Source of the DNA: Bacteroidaceae bacterium
Lineage (GTDB): Bacteria > Bacteroidota > Bacteroidia > Bacteroidales > Bacteroidaceae
Direction: 5' to 3'
DNA: 64,000 bases
NCBI GenBank assembly: GCA_017940605.1
Contig: JAGAYF010000040.1
Coordinates: 32,146 to 96,145, forward strand
Part shown: in pieces, positions 53,740 through 61,797 of the stretch
Position numbering within the stretch: the first letter of the stretch is position 1
Layout: the number at the start of each line of letters is the position of its first letter
Translations under genes and position numbers: made by a program
The notes under the pieces: generated by a model
Database searches by the model: none
What the model was told of the DNA's origin: nothing
What the model saw: only the letters and a program-made list of their open reading frames with translations

Positions 53740-55269
53740 TTATTGCAGGAGTCGCTTGGCAATGGCCGCATCATAGCCGTACACATCAGGATAAAACTCT
53801 ATCTTGCCCCCCTTGGCGGCAGGATAACAGGTATAATAGTCGATATACACGCCTATTGGTCCGTCAAAAGAGCATCGCTTCATGACGGACTTCGGGCCGG
53901 CGGCATTTTCCTCCGGGTCTTCCAAGGGACGCTCCACAGCTTCGTGCAGTTTTTCCAGGAATTCGTCGTCTTTTTCGCGCAGGAGGAACTCGGCCAGGGC
54001 CATCGGTTTCTCCAATCGGATGCATCCGTGGCTCAGGGCGCGGCTTGCGCGGCCGAACGCCGCTTTGTTGTTCGTGTCGTGCAGGTAGATGGAGAATTCG
54101 TTGGGGAAGCGGAATATCATGCGCCCGAGCGAATTGTCGTCGCCCTTGTCCTGGCGCACGCGATACCTGCCCGAGAGCAGCATCTCGGCATCTACGTCCT
54201 CGGGCTCGACGAAATCGCCCGTTTCCTTGTCGATAATCTTGTACCGGTTGCGGTAGAAGTAGTCGGTGTCATGGATATGGTTCGGCACAATCTCGCGCCG
54301 GACGATGCTGTGCGGGACAACCCAATAGGGATTCAGTTCCAACCACCCCATCCTACTGACAAGGAGCGGCGATTTGTGGGCTCGGCTGCCGTAGCACACC
54401 TTCATGGTGAGCATGGAATCGTTTGGTTCATCGTACGCCACCAATTGCTGCGCCGGAATATTGATGAAAACCCACCGCCTGGGGCGTTGGTCCTTCTGCC
54501 TCCAGCGAGCGCGCTCAATGTTGACGGCAAGGGTCTTCCTTTGCTGCTGATCGAGCCCGCCGACGTTGTATTCGTGCACCAACCTGCGGTATAATTCTCC
54601 TTGCGGCTGCGCTTGCTCCAGGAATGCCTGCACATTCTCCTCGCGGACGGCCGAAATGGCTTCGTCGACAAAGTCCTGGCCCACGCTTTCCACGGGAATG
54701 TCGTACAACTGGCGGAAATAGCTCTTGGGATTCCCTTCATCCTCATAATCCAGGCGGTTCAATATCTTGCGCGGGCTGGTAAAGCCGAAGCGCTGGCCGC
54801 CCGAGTAGCGCAGGAAGGCCTTTGTCAGATAGTACTCCAGGCTTGCCAACGTGCGGTTGGCATTGTGGGAATCGTCAAAGTCGTACTTGCGCAGGCGCAC
54901 AAGGTTTTCCCGTATCTTTTCCAAGTAAACGCGATGAGCCGGCACGCCTATCGTGTCCACCTCCCGCAGCCACGACAGAACCGTATCGGCACGGAGGTCC
55001 GTCCCAAGCCTGTTGATCCACAGATAGGGGTTTCGCGCCGCATAATACTTGTTGCACGACATGTCTATAAAGGTTGTATCGCGCTCCTTCAGCCGAAGGG
55101 AATCTATGTACAGCCTTATCCTGCGGTTGCTCAGCCTCAGCGACCGGTCCTGCCAATGGGCAAAGTTTCCCAATGAGACTTCCTGAAAAGGATGCCCTGC
55201 ATCCTGCGGCTTTTCACAAGCAGCAAACAGCACGACCATCAGGAAAACTCCACCGAGAAGCTTTCTCAT
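53740..55269 (-). CDS. L,D-transpeptidase (YcbB/LdtD-like) lipoprotein
   Basis: A 509-residue exported enzyme that forms 3-3 cross-links in peptidoglycan or attaches proteins to it. Signal with F-A-A-C (Cys19) predicts a lipoprotein. Residues about 30-290 form the helical N-terminal domain, and about 330-470 the catalytic YkuD domain, with HDTNNKAAFGRASRALSHGC leading to catalytic Cys416 (S413-H-G-C) and IRLEKP. It is the first gene of a run that continues with the ECF sigma factor, anti-sigma factor and periplasmic protein, so cross-linking and envelope signalling may be co-regulated. No -7 box is obvious in the 47 bases ahead. Confidence 0.88.
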   Translation of the reverse strand: MRKLLGGVFLMVVLFAACEKPQDAGHPFQEVSLGNFAHWQDRSLRLSNRRIRLYIDSLRLKERDTTFIDMSCNKYYAARNPYLWINRLGTDLRADTVLSWLREVDTIGVPAHRVYLEKIRENLVRLRKYDFDDSHNANRTLASLEYYLTKAFLRYSGGQRFGFTSPRKILNRLDYEDEGNPKSYFRQLYDIPVESVGQDFVDEAISAVREENVQAFLEQAQPQGELYRRLVHEYNVGGLDQQQRKTLAVNIERARWRQKDQRPRRWVFINIPAQQLVAYDEPNDSMLTMKVCYGSRAHKSPLLVSRMGWLELNPYWVVPHSIVRREIVPNHIHDTDYFYRNRYKIIDKETGDFVEPEDVDAEMLLSGRYRVRQDKGDDNSLGRMIFRFPNEFSIYLHDTNNKAAFGRASRALSHGCIRLEKPMALAEFLLREKDDEFLEKLHEAVERPLEDPEENAAGPKSVMKRCSFDGPIGVYIDYYTCYPAAKGGKIEFYPDVYGYDAAIAKRLLQ

Positions 55270-55316
55270 ACCATTTTAACAGATTGGAAGGGGATTATAA
55301 AGGTCTCTCCGAATGA

Positions 55317-55637
55317 TTACCGAAGAGAAATTTTACGCACAAACTTGCCTACTTTCAGGATGTAGATGCCTTTGGGCATATTCAGCGCGAAAGTCTTGTC
55401 GTCGCCGTCTATGCGGAACGACGCCACGCGCACGCCCGTCACGTTGTAGACCTCAAGCACCTGGCCTGCGCCGTTCTGGATACGAACATTCTGTCCTGAA
55501 ACAAAACACTTGGTCTCATTCACGTCAAGCTGCTCGGCTGCGAAGGACGCTGCCCACGGGCTTTCGGCACACAACGGGGTCAGTGCGGAAAGAGTAAGGA
55601 AACTTGCAAGTATTATACTTTTCAGTGCCATATTCAT
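55317..55637 (-). CDS. Mini exported protein with a type IX-like C-terminal domain
   Basis: A 106-residue protein. Start ATG 55637 is set by the -7 box at 55650-55657, which overlaps an upstream in-frame ATG at 55652. A signal peptide (about 1-24, ending LCAES) is followed by ~15 linker residues and then ~65 residues with the hallmarks of a Por/T9SS C-terminal sorting domain: GQVLEVYNVTGVRVASFRIDG, FALNMPKGIYILKVG, and a basic end (RKISLR). Such domains normally end larger cargo; here almost nothing precedes it. Interesting with porQ present. Confidence 0.65.
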   Translation of the reverse strand: MNMALKSIILASFLTLSALTPLCAESPWAASFAAEQLDVNETKCFVSGQNVRIQNGAGQVLEVYNVTGVRVASFRIDGDDKTFALNMPKGIYILKVGKFVRKISLR

Positions 55638-55649
55638 GTTCTTTGAGCG

Positions 55650-55657
55650 CAAAGATA
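55650..55657 (-). promoter_or_regulatory. Promoter -7 box, mini exported protein
   Basis: Minus strand TATCTTTG, ending 12 bases before the chosen ATG, so a very short leader is expected. Confidence 0.5.
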
Positions 55658-55755
55658 AGTACTTATTTTTATTTGAAGCCTGATTTATTGTATAAAATTG
55701 AAAATTTAATTTTTTTTAAGACAACCGAAAAGTTTCTTAACACCCAATTAAAAAT

Positions 55756-55797
55756 CCCCGACCGCAGACAGGCCTTTCCTGCCGCCCACGGTCGGGG
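55756..55797 (-). terminator. Terminator of the Lys/Ala/Thr-rich gene
   Basis: A 9-bp stem (arms 55756-55764, 55789-55797) with a smaller inner CAGG/CCTG hairpin; minus-strand RNA continues ATTTTT. 20 bases past the stop at 55818. Confidence 0.7.
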
Positions 55798-55817
55798 TAA
55801 TGGGGTCACTTATACCA

Positions 55818-56441
55818 TCAGGCAGCTTTCTTAGCGGTCGTGGTCTTCTTGGTTGTAGTGCCGGTCTCGGTTTTCTTGGTCGAGATGAAGCGGCCTTTCT
55901 CATCGCGGGCCGGTGCAGACTTGGTAGCCGTGGTCGTCGACTTGGCCTTAGTGGCAGTCGTCTTGGTCGTCTCAGCTGCTTTTTTAGTCGTAGTGGCTGC
56001 TTTCTTAGTAGCAGTCGTGGCTTTCTTGGTGGCCGTCGTAGTTTCCTGAGTCTTCTTGGCGGAAACGAAACGTCCCTTCTCGTCGCGTGCTGGTGCCGAC
56101 TTGTCGGCCGTGGTCGACTTGGTGGAAGTGGCCTTGGTTGCGATGGTCGACTTCTTGGCTGCCGCCGTTGAGGTCGTGGCCGTCTGGCCTACTTTCTTCC
56201 AGCAAATGCCGCAATTGGTCTTGCCGCCGTTCTGGGCTTTCAGGCGGGTGGTCTTCTGAATTTCACTGCCGCAATGGGACAGGCCCGAGCAATTTTCACG
56301 GCTGTGGAACTTGGTGGCCGACTTGCCAGTGCAGATGTACACGGCACTGTTGCTAATCTTGCTGTCGGCCAAGGCTGACAGGGGGAAGGCAATGCTCATA
56401 AGCACGGCCCAACTGAGGAGTACAAAGATTGTCTTTTTCAT
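55818..56441 (-). CDS. Exported protein with cysteine domain and Lys/Ala/Thr-rich tail
   Basis: A 207-residue protein. Signal peptide about 1-25 (ALAD). The N-terminal module (about 33-85) has YICTGKSATKFH, then Cys51, Cys57, Cys77 and Cys80 with a CxxC pair, resembling a small metal-binding domain common in Bacteroidetes. From about 86 to 207 the protein is almost only Lys, Ala and Thr, like a histone H1 tail, interrupted by two near-identical segments (APARDEKGRFVSAKK, APARDEKGRFISTKK) exactly 60 residues apart. Function unknown; the tail may bind polyanions such as DNA or LPS. Confidence 0.7.
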   Translation of the reverse strand: MKKTIFVLLSWAVLMSIAFPLSALADSKISNSAVYICTGKSATKFHSRENCSGLSHCGSEIQKTTRLKAQNGGKTNCGICWKKVGQTATTSTAAAKKSTIATKATSTKSTTADKSAPARDEKGRFVSAKKTQETTTATKKATTATKKAATTTKKAAETTKTTATKAKSTTTATKSAPARDEKGRFISTKKTETGTTTKKTTTAKKAA

Positions 56442-56642
56442 TTTATAAAAAGGTTTGTAAATTGTTTAGGTTACAAATTTAGTATTTTTGTTTGAAAACC
56501 AAAAAGAAAATCACCACTTTTTATTGAAAAAAGTGAGGCACAGCGCAGGAGCATCCCCCGGCAGCCGCATTTCAGGTCCATTCGGCCTCTGCTGAAGGGC
56601 CTTTCGGGGCAGGGATTTCCCCATGGGCGCAATAGTTGCACA

Positions 56643-56723
56643 AACAAGGCGTAAAGGATGGACCTATGCGGCCTGAAAAATTTCGGACAAGGCGTAAAAA
56701 CTTCACCTAAAAGGCACAAAAAA
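56643..56723 (+). repeat. Phased 22-bp intergenic element, copy G
   Basis: Boxes AAGGCGTAAAGG, GCGGCCTGAAAA, AAGGCGTAAAAA and AAGGCACAAAAA at steps 22, 21, 22. It lies 73 bases past the exonuclease stop, in plus orientation although both flanking genes are on the minus strand. Nothing else is recognised in the 354-base gap 56442-56795. Confidence 0.8.
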
Positions 56724-56795
56724 TACGCCGCACGGCTACCATGCCGTCCACGGCCTATGGAAAAATACTATCTACTTAATTTTCAATAGTTAAAA

Positions 56796-57308
56796 TCAAG
56801 GCATCGGACACAGATAGGCCTGCAGGCGAATGGCTATGTGGGCCGCTGCCAGGGCATCGTGGAGCGCGTGGTGATGGCGGTCCAACGAAAAGCCGCAGGC
56901 ACAGGCCACGGTATCCAACCGGTGGTTGGGCAACTGCTTTCCGAAGCATCGGCGCGACGCCTGCAGGGTGTCCATGAAGACATAGCGGTCGCTGGGCATG
57001 TCATGCTCCGCAAGGGCTGCCCGCAGGCAGTTGCGGTCAAAACGTGCATTGTGGGCCACGAGCGGAAGACCGCCGATGAAAGCCTCGGCACGCGGCCAGA
57101 CAGCCGAAAACCCATCGGCCAGCAGGGTGTCCTGCAGGGTCAGCCCGTGGACACGCGTGCAGAAATAGGAATAGTACTCCGGCTCGGGCCTTACCAGGCT
57201 GTAGAAAGTATCGGTCACCCTGTTCTGGCGCACAAGGGCCATCCCCACGCTGCAAATGCTGCCGGGGTGCTCATTGGCCGTCTCAAAGTCGATGGCAACA
57301 AAGTCCAT
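56796..57308 (-). CDS. DEDD-family 3'-5' exonuclease (DnaQ-like)
   Basis: A 170-residue exonuclease-fold protein similar to the DNA polymerase III epsilon subunit. Asp7 and Glu9 (AIDFETANE), the mid-protein HNARFDRNCL (Asp in motif II), and the C-terminal HHALHDALAAA (His and Asp of motif III) make up the DEDDh active site. I start at 57308; the frame is open to 57467 but those 53 residues overlap rnz and do not look like protein. It is 26 bases after rnz, so they are cotranscribed. Confidence 0.85.
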   Translation of the reverse strand: MDFVAIDFETANEHPGSICSVGMALVRQNRVTDTFYSLVRPEPEYYSYFCTRVHGLTLQDTLLADGFSAVWPRAEAFIGGLPLVAHNARFDRNCLRAALAEHDMPSDRYVFMDTLQASRRCFGKQLPNHRLDTVACACGFSLDRHHHALHDALAAAHIAIRLQAYLCPMP

Positions 57309-57334
57309 AGCATTCCATTTGTCGTTCCGAGGGC

Positions 57335-58249
57335 TCAGATACGCACCACCAACCCTTCCTTGGCTGCCAGCGTGTTGGGGAATACAGAACGGGCCTCCTC
57401 CAGCAGCACCGTCACGTCGCGGTAGTTGGCACTGTAGTGCCCAATGAGCAACTGGCGTGCCCCGCAATCGCGCGCAATCATGGCCGCCTGCTCGGCTGTG
57501 GAGTGGAACGTGGACTGGGCGCGGTCCTGCCGGCTCTTGTCAAACGTGGCTTCATGATAGAGCAACGTCACACCTTGCAGGTAGGACACCAGATCGGGCT
57601 TGAACTTCGTATCGGAGCAATAGGCGTAGCTGCGGGGCGGATCGGCCGGCCTGGTGAGCCGTGCGTGAGGTATCAAGACCCCGTCGGGGGTCGTCCAGTC
57701 AGCCCCAGCCTTTATATTGTTGATTTCAGAAAGCGGAATCCCGTAGTAGTCAACCATGTCGCGCAGGATGTGGGGCTGCGTGGGCTTTTCCCTGAACAAA
57801 AAACCGCAACACGGGACACGATGGACCAACGGCAAGGTGAAAACCTCCATGGAACGGTCCTCGTATACACACTGGTGTTTTTCGGTATCCAGGGGGTGGT
57901 ATTCCACAGGGTACTCCATGCCCTTGCAGAAATAGTCAAGCTGCGCACGGAACAGGGATTCATAGTCGCTGGGGGCATATATGTGCAACGGCGACGTGCG
58001 GCCCAGCAGGCTGAAGGAGGAGAGCATGCCCACCAAGCCCAGGCAATGGTCGCCGTGCGTGTGGCTGATGAATACGTTCCTAATCTTGTTGAATCCCACC
58101 TTGAAGCGCCGCAATTGCTGCTGAGTCCCTTCGCCGCAGTCGACGAGCGAAAGTTTTTCGCGTATGTTGACAATCTGCGCCGCAGGGTTGTGCTGCACAG
58201 TCGGCAGGGCACAACCGCATCCAAGGACGGTAATCTCAAACTTTTCCAT
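57335..58249 (-). CDS. rnz: Ribonuclease Z
   Basis: A 304-residue metallo-beta-lactamase-fold tRNA 3' endonuclease. Zinc ligands: H63-T-H65-G-D67-H68 (SHTHGDHCLGL), with FLFREKP, LTRPADPPRSYAYCSDTKF, LYHEATF and the closing LIGHYSANYRDV. Start is ATG 58249 (MEKFEITVLGCGCALPT); an upstream in-frame ATG at 58312 lies inside the rpsA terminator. It trims tRNA 3' ends, needed because the tRNA gene here does not encode CCA. Confidence 0.93.
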   Translation of the reverse strand: MEKFEITVLGCGCALPTVQHNPAAQIVNIREKLSLVDCGEGTQQQLRRFKVGFNKIRNVFISHTHGDHCLGLVGMLSSFSLLGRTSPLHIYAPSDYESLFRAQLDYFCKGMEYPVEYHPLDTEKHQCVYEDRSMEVFTLPLVHRVPCCGFLFREKPTQPHILRDMVDYYGIPLSEINNIKAGADWTTPDGVLIPHARLTRPADPPRSYAYCSDTKFKPDLVSYLQGVTLLYHEATFDKSRQDRAQSTFHSTAEQAAMIARDCGARQLLIGHYSANYRDVTVLLEEARSVFPNTLAAKEGLVVRI

Positions 58250-58286
58250 TTTTGCTTTGGCTTTGACGTGTTTGGAGAAAACAAAA

Positions 58287-58320
58287 ACGGGAGCAGTTGC
58301 CTCGACAACCATGCTCCCGT
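58287..58320 (-). terminator. Intrinsic terminator of rpsA
   Basis: A 9-bp outer stem (arms 58287-58295, 58312-58320) with an inner GTTG/CAAC pairing, followed in minus-strand RNA by TTTTTGTTTT; 51 bases past the rpsA stop. Confidence 0.8.
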
Positions 58321-58371
58321 TTTCCCTATCTACTCAGACCATGCCCAGGGCAGGGTCGGGAAAAACATTCT

Positions 58372-60363
58372 TTATGCTTCTTCCTTCGGAGTCTCGTCAG
58401 CAGTTTCGGTTGCAGGAGCTTCGGGGGCTTCAGCAACTTTCTCCTCAACGGCAGGGGCTTCCTCCTTGACCGTTTCAGCGGCAGCTGCTGTTTCCTCAGC
58501 CTTGGGTGCATTCTCTGCAGCTTCCTCAGCTACCTCGGCCTTGGCCTTGGTAGCCTTTTTGGCCTTGGGAGCAGCCTTCTTCTTGGCAGGAGCTTCAGCC
58601 TTTGCCTCTTCCATCTGCGCCTTCAGGGCAGCCAGGGCGCTGATGTCGCCCAAGGTCGTTGCTGCGGCCTGGTTCTGTATTTCGGGAACTTCGGGCTGCT
58701 TCTTAGCCTCCTTGGCCTTGCGCTCTGCACGCTCTTCGTCCTCGAATGTGCGGCTGTGCGACAGGATGATGCGGCGCGTCATCTTGTTAAACTCAAGAAC
58801 CTTGAAGGGAAGTTTCTCGTTCAGCTGAGCTTTGGTCTTATCCTTCTTCATCAAGTGCTTGGGCGTGGCAAATCCCTCGATTCCGTACTCCAATTGCACG
58901 ACATCGCCCTTCTCGTTCTCTTCAACGATGGTGCCTTCATGGATAGAACCTACCGTAAAGATGGTTTCAAACACATCCCACGGGTTCTCCTCGGTCTGCT
59001 TGTGACCCAGGCTCAAGCGGCGGCTCTCCTTGTCGATTTCCAGAACGACAACCTCAATCTCAGCACCCACTTGGGTTACCTCTGACGGGTGTTTCACCTT
59101 CTTAGTCCAGCTCAGGTCAGAAATATGGATGAGTCCGTCCACGCCTTCCTGCAGTTCCACGAAAACTCCAAAGTTCGTGAAGTTGCGTACCTTGGCAGTG
59201 TGACGGCTTCCCACGGGATAGGTCTCCTCTATGTTCTTCCATGGATCCTCGCTCAGTTGCTTAACGCCCAATGACATCTTGCGCTGCTCGCGGTCCAAGG
59301 TAAGGATGACGGTTTCCACCTCATCGCCCACCTTCATGAAGTCCTGCGCGCTGCGCAAGTGGCTGCTCCAGCTCATTTCGCTGACATGGATCAGACCTTC
59401 AACGCCCGGCGCAACCTCTACAAAGGCTCCGTAGTCCGTCATGACCACTACCTTGCCCTTTATCTTGTCTCCAACCTGCAGGTTCGGGTCTAAGGCTTCC
59501 CATGGATGGGGTGTGAGCTGCTTCAGGCCCAGTTGGATGCGCTTTTTCTCGTCATCGAAATCGATAATGACGACTTTCAGTTCCTGATCGAGGGATACGA
59601 CTTCGTGCGGGTCGTTTACGCGACCCCAAGAAAGGTCTGTAATGTGGATTAATCCGTCTACGCCGCCCAGATCAATGAATACGCCGTAGTTTGTGATGTT
59701 CTTGACGACACCTTCAAGGATTTGGCCCTTCTGGAGCTTGCTGATGATTTCCTTCTTCTGGGCTTCAATCTCGGCTTCAATGAGTGCCTTGTGCGATACG
59801 ACCACATTCTTGTATTCCTGATTGATTTTTATGACTTGGAACTCCATGGTCTTTCCCACGAAGATGTCATAGTCACGGATGGGCTTGACATCGATTTGGC
59901 TTCCGGGCAGGAAGGCCTCGATTCCAAACACGTCGACAATCATGCCGCCCTTGGTGCGGTATTTTACAAAGCCCTTGACAATTTCCTTGGTCTCCAAGGC
60001 ATTGTTAATCTTGTCCCAGCCTTCCTTGGCGCGTGCTTTCTTGTGGGACAAAAGGAGTTGGCCTTTTTTGTCTTCTTCTTTTTCGATGTACACCTCAACT
60101 TTGTCACCTACTGCCAGGTCCGGGTTGTAGCGGAACTCGCTTGAACTGATGATGCCATCGCTCTTGTAGCCTATATCAACCAGCACTTCGCGCTTGTTGA
60201 TAGCGATTACGGTACCTTCCACCACTTCGTGCTGTGCCACTTGCTTGAAAGATTCGCCGTAGGCTTTTTCAATCTGCTCTTTCTCCCCTGCTTCCAACGT
60301 GCCGCCCTCATAGGCTGCCCAGTCAAAGTCTTCCTGGGGAGTTACTTCGTTAAATTTACTCAT
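58372..60363 (-). CDS. rpsA: 30S ribosomal protein S1
   Basis: A 663-residue S1. Six S1 (OB-fold) RNA-binding domains run from about 50 to 560, for example VEGTVIAINKREVLVDIGYKSDGIISSSEF, VEGLIHVSEMSWSS, VDGLIHISDLSW and LSLGHKQTEENPWD. The last ~100 residues are an Ala/Glu/Lys/Pro-rich low-complexity tail (AEAPAKKKAAPKAKKATKAKAE..., ending ETPKEEA), longer than usual for this family. It brings mRNA to the 30S subunit; in this phylum with weak Shine-Dalgarno use that may matter particularly. Confidence 0.95.
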   Translation of the reverse strand: MSKFNEVTPQEDFDWAAYEGGTLEAGEKEQIEKAYGESFKQVAQHEVVEGTVIAINKREVLVDIGYKSDGIISSSEFRYNPDLAVGDKVEVYIEKEEDKKGQLLLSHKKARAKEGWDKINNALETKEIVKGFVKYRTKGGMIVDVFGIEAFLPGSQIDVKPIRDYDIFVGKTMEFQVIKINQEYKNVVVSHKALIEAEIEAQKKEIISKLQKGQILEGVVKNITNYGVFIDLGGVDGLIHITDLSWGRVNDPHEVVSLDQELKVVIIDFDDEKKRIQLGLKQLTPHPWEALDPNLQVGDKIKGKVVVMTDYGAFVEVAPGVEGLIHVSEMSWSSHLRSAQDFMKVGDEVETVILTLDREQRKMSLGVKQLSEDPWKNIEETYPVGSRHTAKVRNFTNFGVFVELQEGVDGLIHISDLSWTKKVKHPSEVTQVGAEIEVVVLEIDKESRRLSLGHKQTEENPWDVFETIFTVGSIHEGTIVEENEKGDVVQLEYGIEGFATPKHLMKKDKTKAQLNEKLPFKVLEFNKMTRRIILSHSRTFEDEERAERKAKEAKKQPEVPEIQNQAAATTLGDISALAALKAQMEEAKAEAPAKKKAAPKAKKATKAKAEVAEEAAENAPKAEETAAAAETVKEEAPAVEEKVAEAPEAPATETADETPKEEA

Positions 60364-60415
60364 TAAAGGGTTACTTTTAAAAGGTTAAACAATATATCAT
60401 TGTGCTTTCGCGGTG

Positions 60416-60423
60416 CAAAATTA
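60416..60423 (-). promoter_or_regulatory. Promoter -7 box, rpsA
   Basis: Minus strand TAATTTTG, about 52 bases upstream of the rpsA ATG, with a TTTT in the -33 position. Confidence 0.5.
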
Positions 60424-60499
60424 CACTTTTTTGTTTGTTCTTAAAAATCTTTCGGTCAAAATCTTATAAAAATCTGCCATTATTTTGCATGGAATTACG

Positions 60500-60507
60500 T
60501 AACTTCG
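60500..60507 (+). promoter_or_regulatory. Promoter-like -7 box, lipoprotein 60562
   Basis: TAACTTCG, one base off TAnnTTTG, 54 bases ahead of the ATG at 60562; TTTG lies 12 bases upstream. Confidence 0.3.
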
Positions 60508-60561
60508 CGGCCAGAACCGACAAACCGCAGCCCAGACGGCTGCCACAACACACAAGACAAG

Positions 60562-61098
60562 ATGCAGAAGATGAAACTTTTTCCAAAAATCCAGTTTTTC
60601 CTCATCGCCCTGGCCGTGGCCTTATTGCAATCGTGCGGCCAGAAGGCTGCGCAAACCGCTCCCGCAGGCGACACGGTCAATGACACCATCGTGACCATCC
60701 CCGTCACGGAAACGGACAGCACCATCTACGGAAAGGCCGGCCAGTCGGGCATGAGCACCTTTGCCCTGCACACCGACGACGGCGACACGCTCCTACTGTC
60801 GCGCACGACCGACGACGGAGAATACGGACGCATCATAGGGGGGCTGCACATCGGCGACCGATTTGCCGTCCTCACCACCGACAGCGGCCAGTCGCTGAAG
60901 ACGGCCATCAACCTTTCGCAAGTAGAGTTGTTTGTCAAGAACTACAAAATCCTCAACGGGCGGCTCATCCTCCTCGGCCACGACACGGAGCGCGGCGACA
61001 CGGTTGACATTCTGTCACTCAATGCCGATTCCATGAAGATTGAGCATGCGGCCAGCACGCGCACCCTGCAGCCCTTGGCCATCAAGGCTGGCAATTAG
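60562..61098 (+). CDS. Small lipoprotein of unknown function
   Basis: A 178-residue lipoprotein: signal ending L-Q-S-C (Cys25). The mature part begins with a Thr/Asp-rich linker (QTAPAGDTVNDTIVTIPVTETDSTIYGKAG) and then a beta-rich segment (MSTFALHTDDGDTLLLSRTTDDGEYGRIIGGLHIGDRFAVLTT) that resembles a barrel-like fold. No family recognised with confidence. It is divergent from rpsA. A repeat element (copy H) and the tRNA-Pro gene follow. Confidence 0.65.
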   Translation: MQKMKLFPKIQFFLIALAVALLQSCGQKAAQTAPAGDTVNDTIVTIPVTETDSTIYGKAGQSGMSTFALHTDDGDTLLLSRTTDDGEYGRIIGGLHIGDRFAVLTTDSGQSLKTAINLSQVELFVKNYKILNGRLILLGHDTERGDTVDILSLNADSMKIEHAASTRTLQPLAIKAGN

Positions 61099-61263
61099 CC
61101 GCCTGCACGCCGCTTGGCAACTTCCAAGACATACACATTTTTCTTCAATCCAGCCATTTCCTCCCCCCACCTCACGCAGGGATGGGTGGGCGGCCATTAT
61201 GTCCGTATTTACCTAAGCACCCACTGGTTGAGGAAAATTAAAAACAATGAAGCGCAAAACGCT

Positions 61264-61344
61264 GTTTTTTACGCCTTGTCTGATTTTTTTCACGCCCTAT
61301 TGGCCCACTTTTTACGCCTTGTCGGACCACCTTTTGCGCCTCGC
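61264..61344 (-). repeat. Phased 22-bp intergenic element, copy H
   Basis: Minus-strand boxes GAGGCGCAAAAG, AAGGCGTAAAAA, GGGCGTGAAAAA (in place of the GGCC type) and AAGGCGTAAAAA; steps 22, 22, 21. It is 166 bases after the lipoprotein stop and 217 bases past the tRNA 3' end. In the rest of 61099-61560 I see no other feature that I can support. Confidence 0.75.
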
Positions 61345-61560
61345 GGAGAGCCTTTCACCCCAACCGGCTTCTGCTTCACCCTGCCTTCTTCCTTTTCTAA
61401 GTCGCAGATTTCCCCTTTCCATGGCAGCCGAAGTACAATGGAAGGTTTTGCATTTTCCTTGACGAAATTCCCCATGGTTACCACCCGTTTTTCCTTGTTT
61501 TCATACCTGCACAAAACAAGAAGAGACAAGAACTGAACTGTTCCTGCCTCTCCTGTGCTG

Positions 61561-61633
61561 TCGGGATTACTGGACTCGAACCAGCGACCTCGCGCCCCCC
61601 AGACGTGTGCGCTACCAACTGCGCTAAATCCCG
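61561..61633 (-). tRNA. tRNA-Pro (anticodon GGG)
   Basis: A 73-nt cloverleaf on the minus strand: acceptor CGGGATT/AATCCCG with C1-G72 and A73 (proline identity), D-arm GCGC..GCGC, anticodon loop CTGGGGG (anticodon GGG, reads CCC/CCU), T-arm GCTGG-TTCGAGT-CCAGT. The anticodon stem CACGT/GCGCG has one A-C mismatch (28-42) and a U-G pair. CCA is not encoded. Confidence 0.93.
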
Positions 61634-61644
61634 ATTTGCGAATG

Positions 61645-61676
61645 CAAAAGTAATGCTTTTCTACAAAACACCCAAC
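61645..61676 (-). promoter_or_regulatory. Promoter, tRNA-Pro (GTTG-N20-TACTTTTG)
   Basis: Minus strand GTTG at 61676-61673, a 20-base spacer, and TACTTTTG at 61652-61645, ending 11 bases before the mature tRNA. Confidence 0.6.
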
Positions 61677-61757
61677 TTTTCGGACAAGTTTTTTCAAAAG
61701 AATCTCCAAAAGCACATTTATTAGGACCACCCAACGGGGCAAATCAAGTTGTTTTTG

Positions 61758-61765
61758 TAATTTTG
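61758..61765 (+). promoter_or_regulatory. Promoter -7 box, aroA
   Basis: TAATTTTG, 32 bases ahead of the aroA ATG; no clear -33 TTTG. Confidence 0.45.
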
Positions 61766-61797
61766 CATGCTATTTGCGACCCAATACCATTTTAAAT

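Noticed and set aside
61290-61475. A 61-codon minus-strand frame (MGNFVKENAKPSIVLRLPWKG...) downstream of tRNA-Pro
   Set aside because: It looks like protein at its start but runs into the phased repeat element and has no recognised family or clear promoter; I do not call it a gene.
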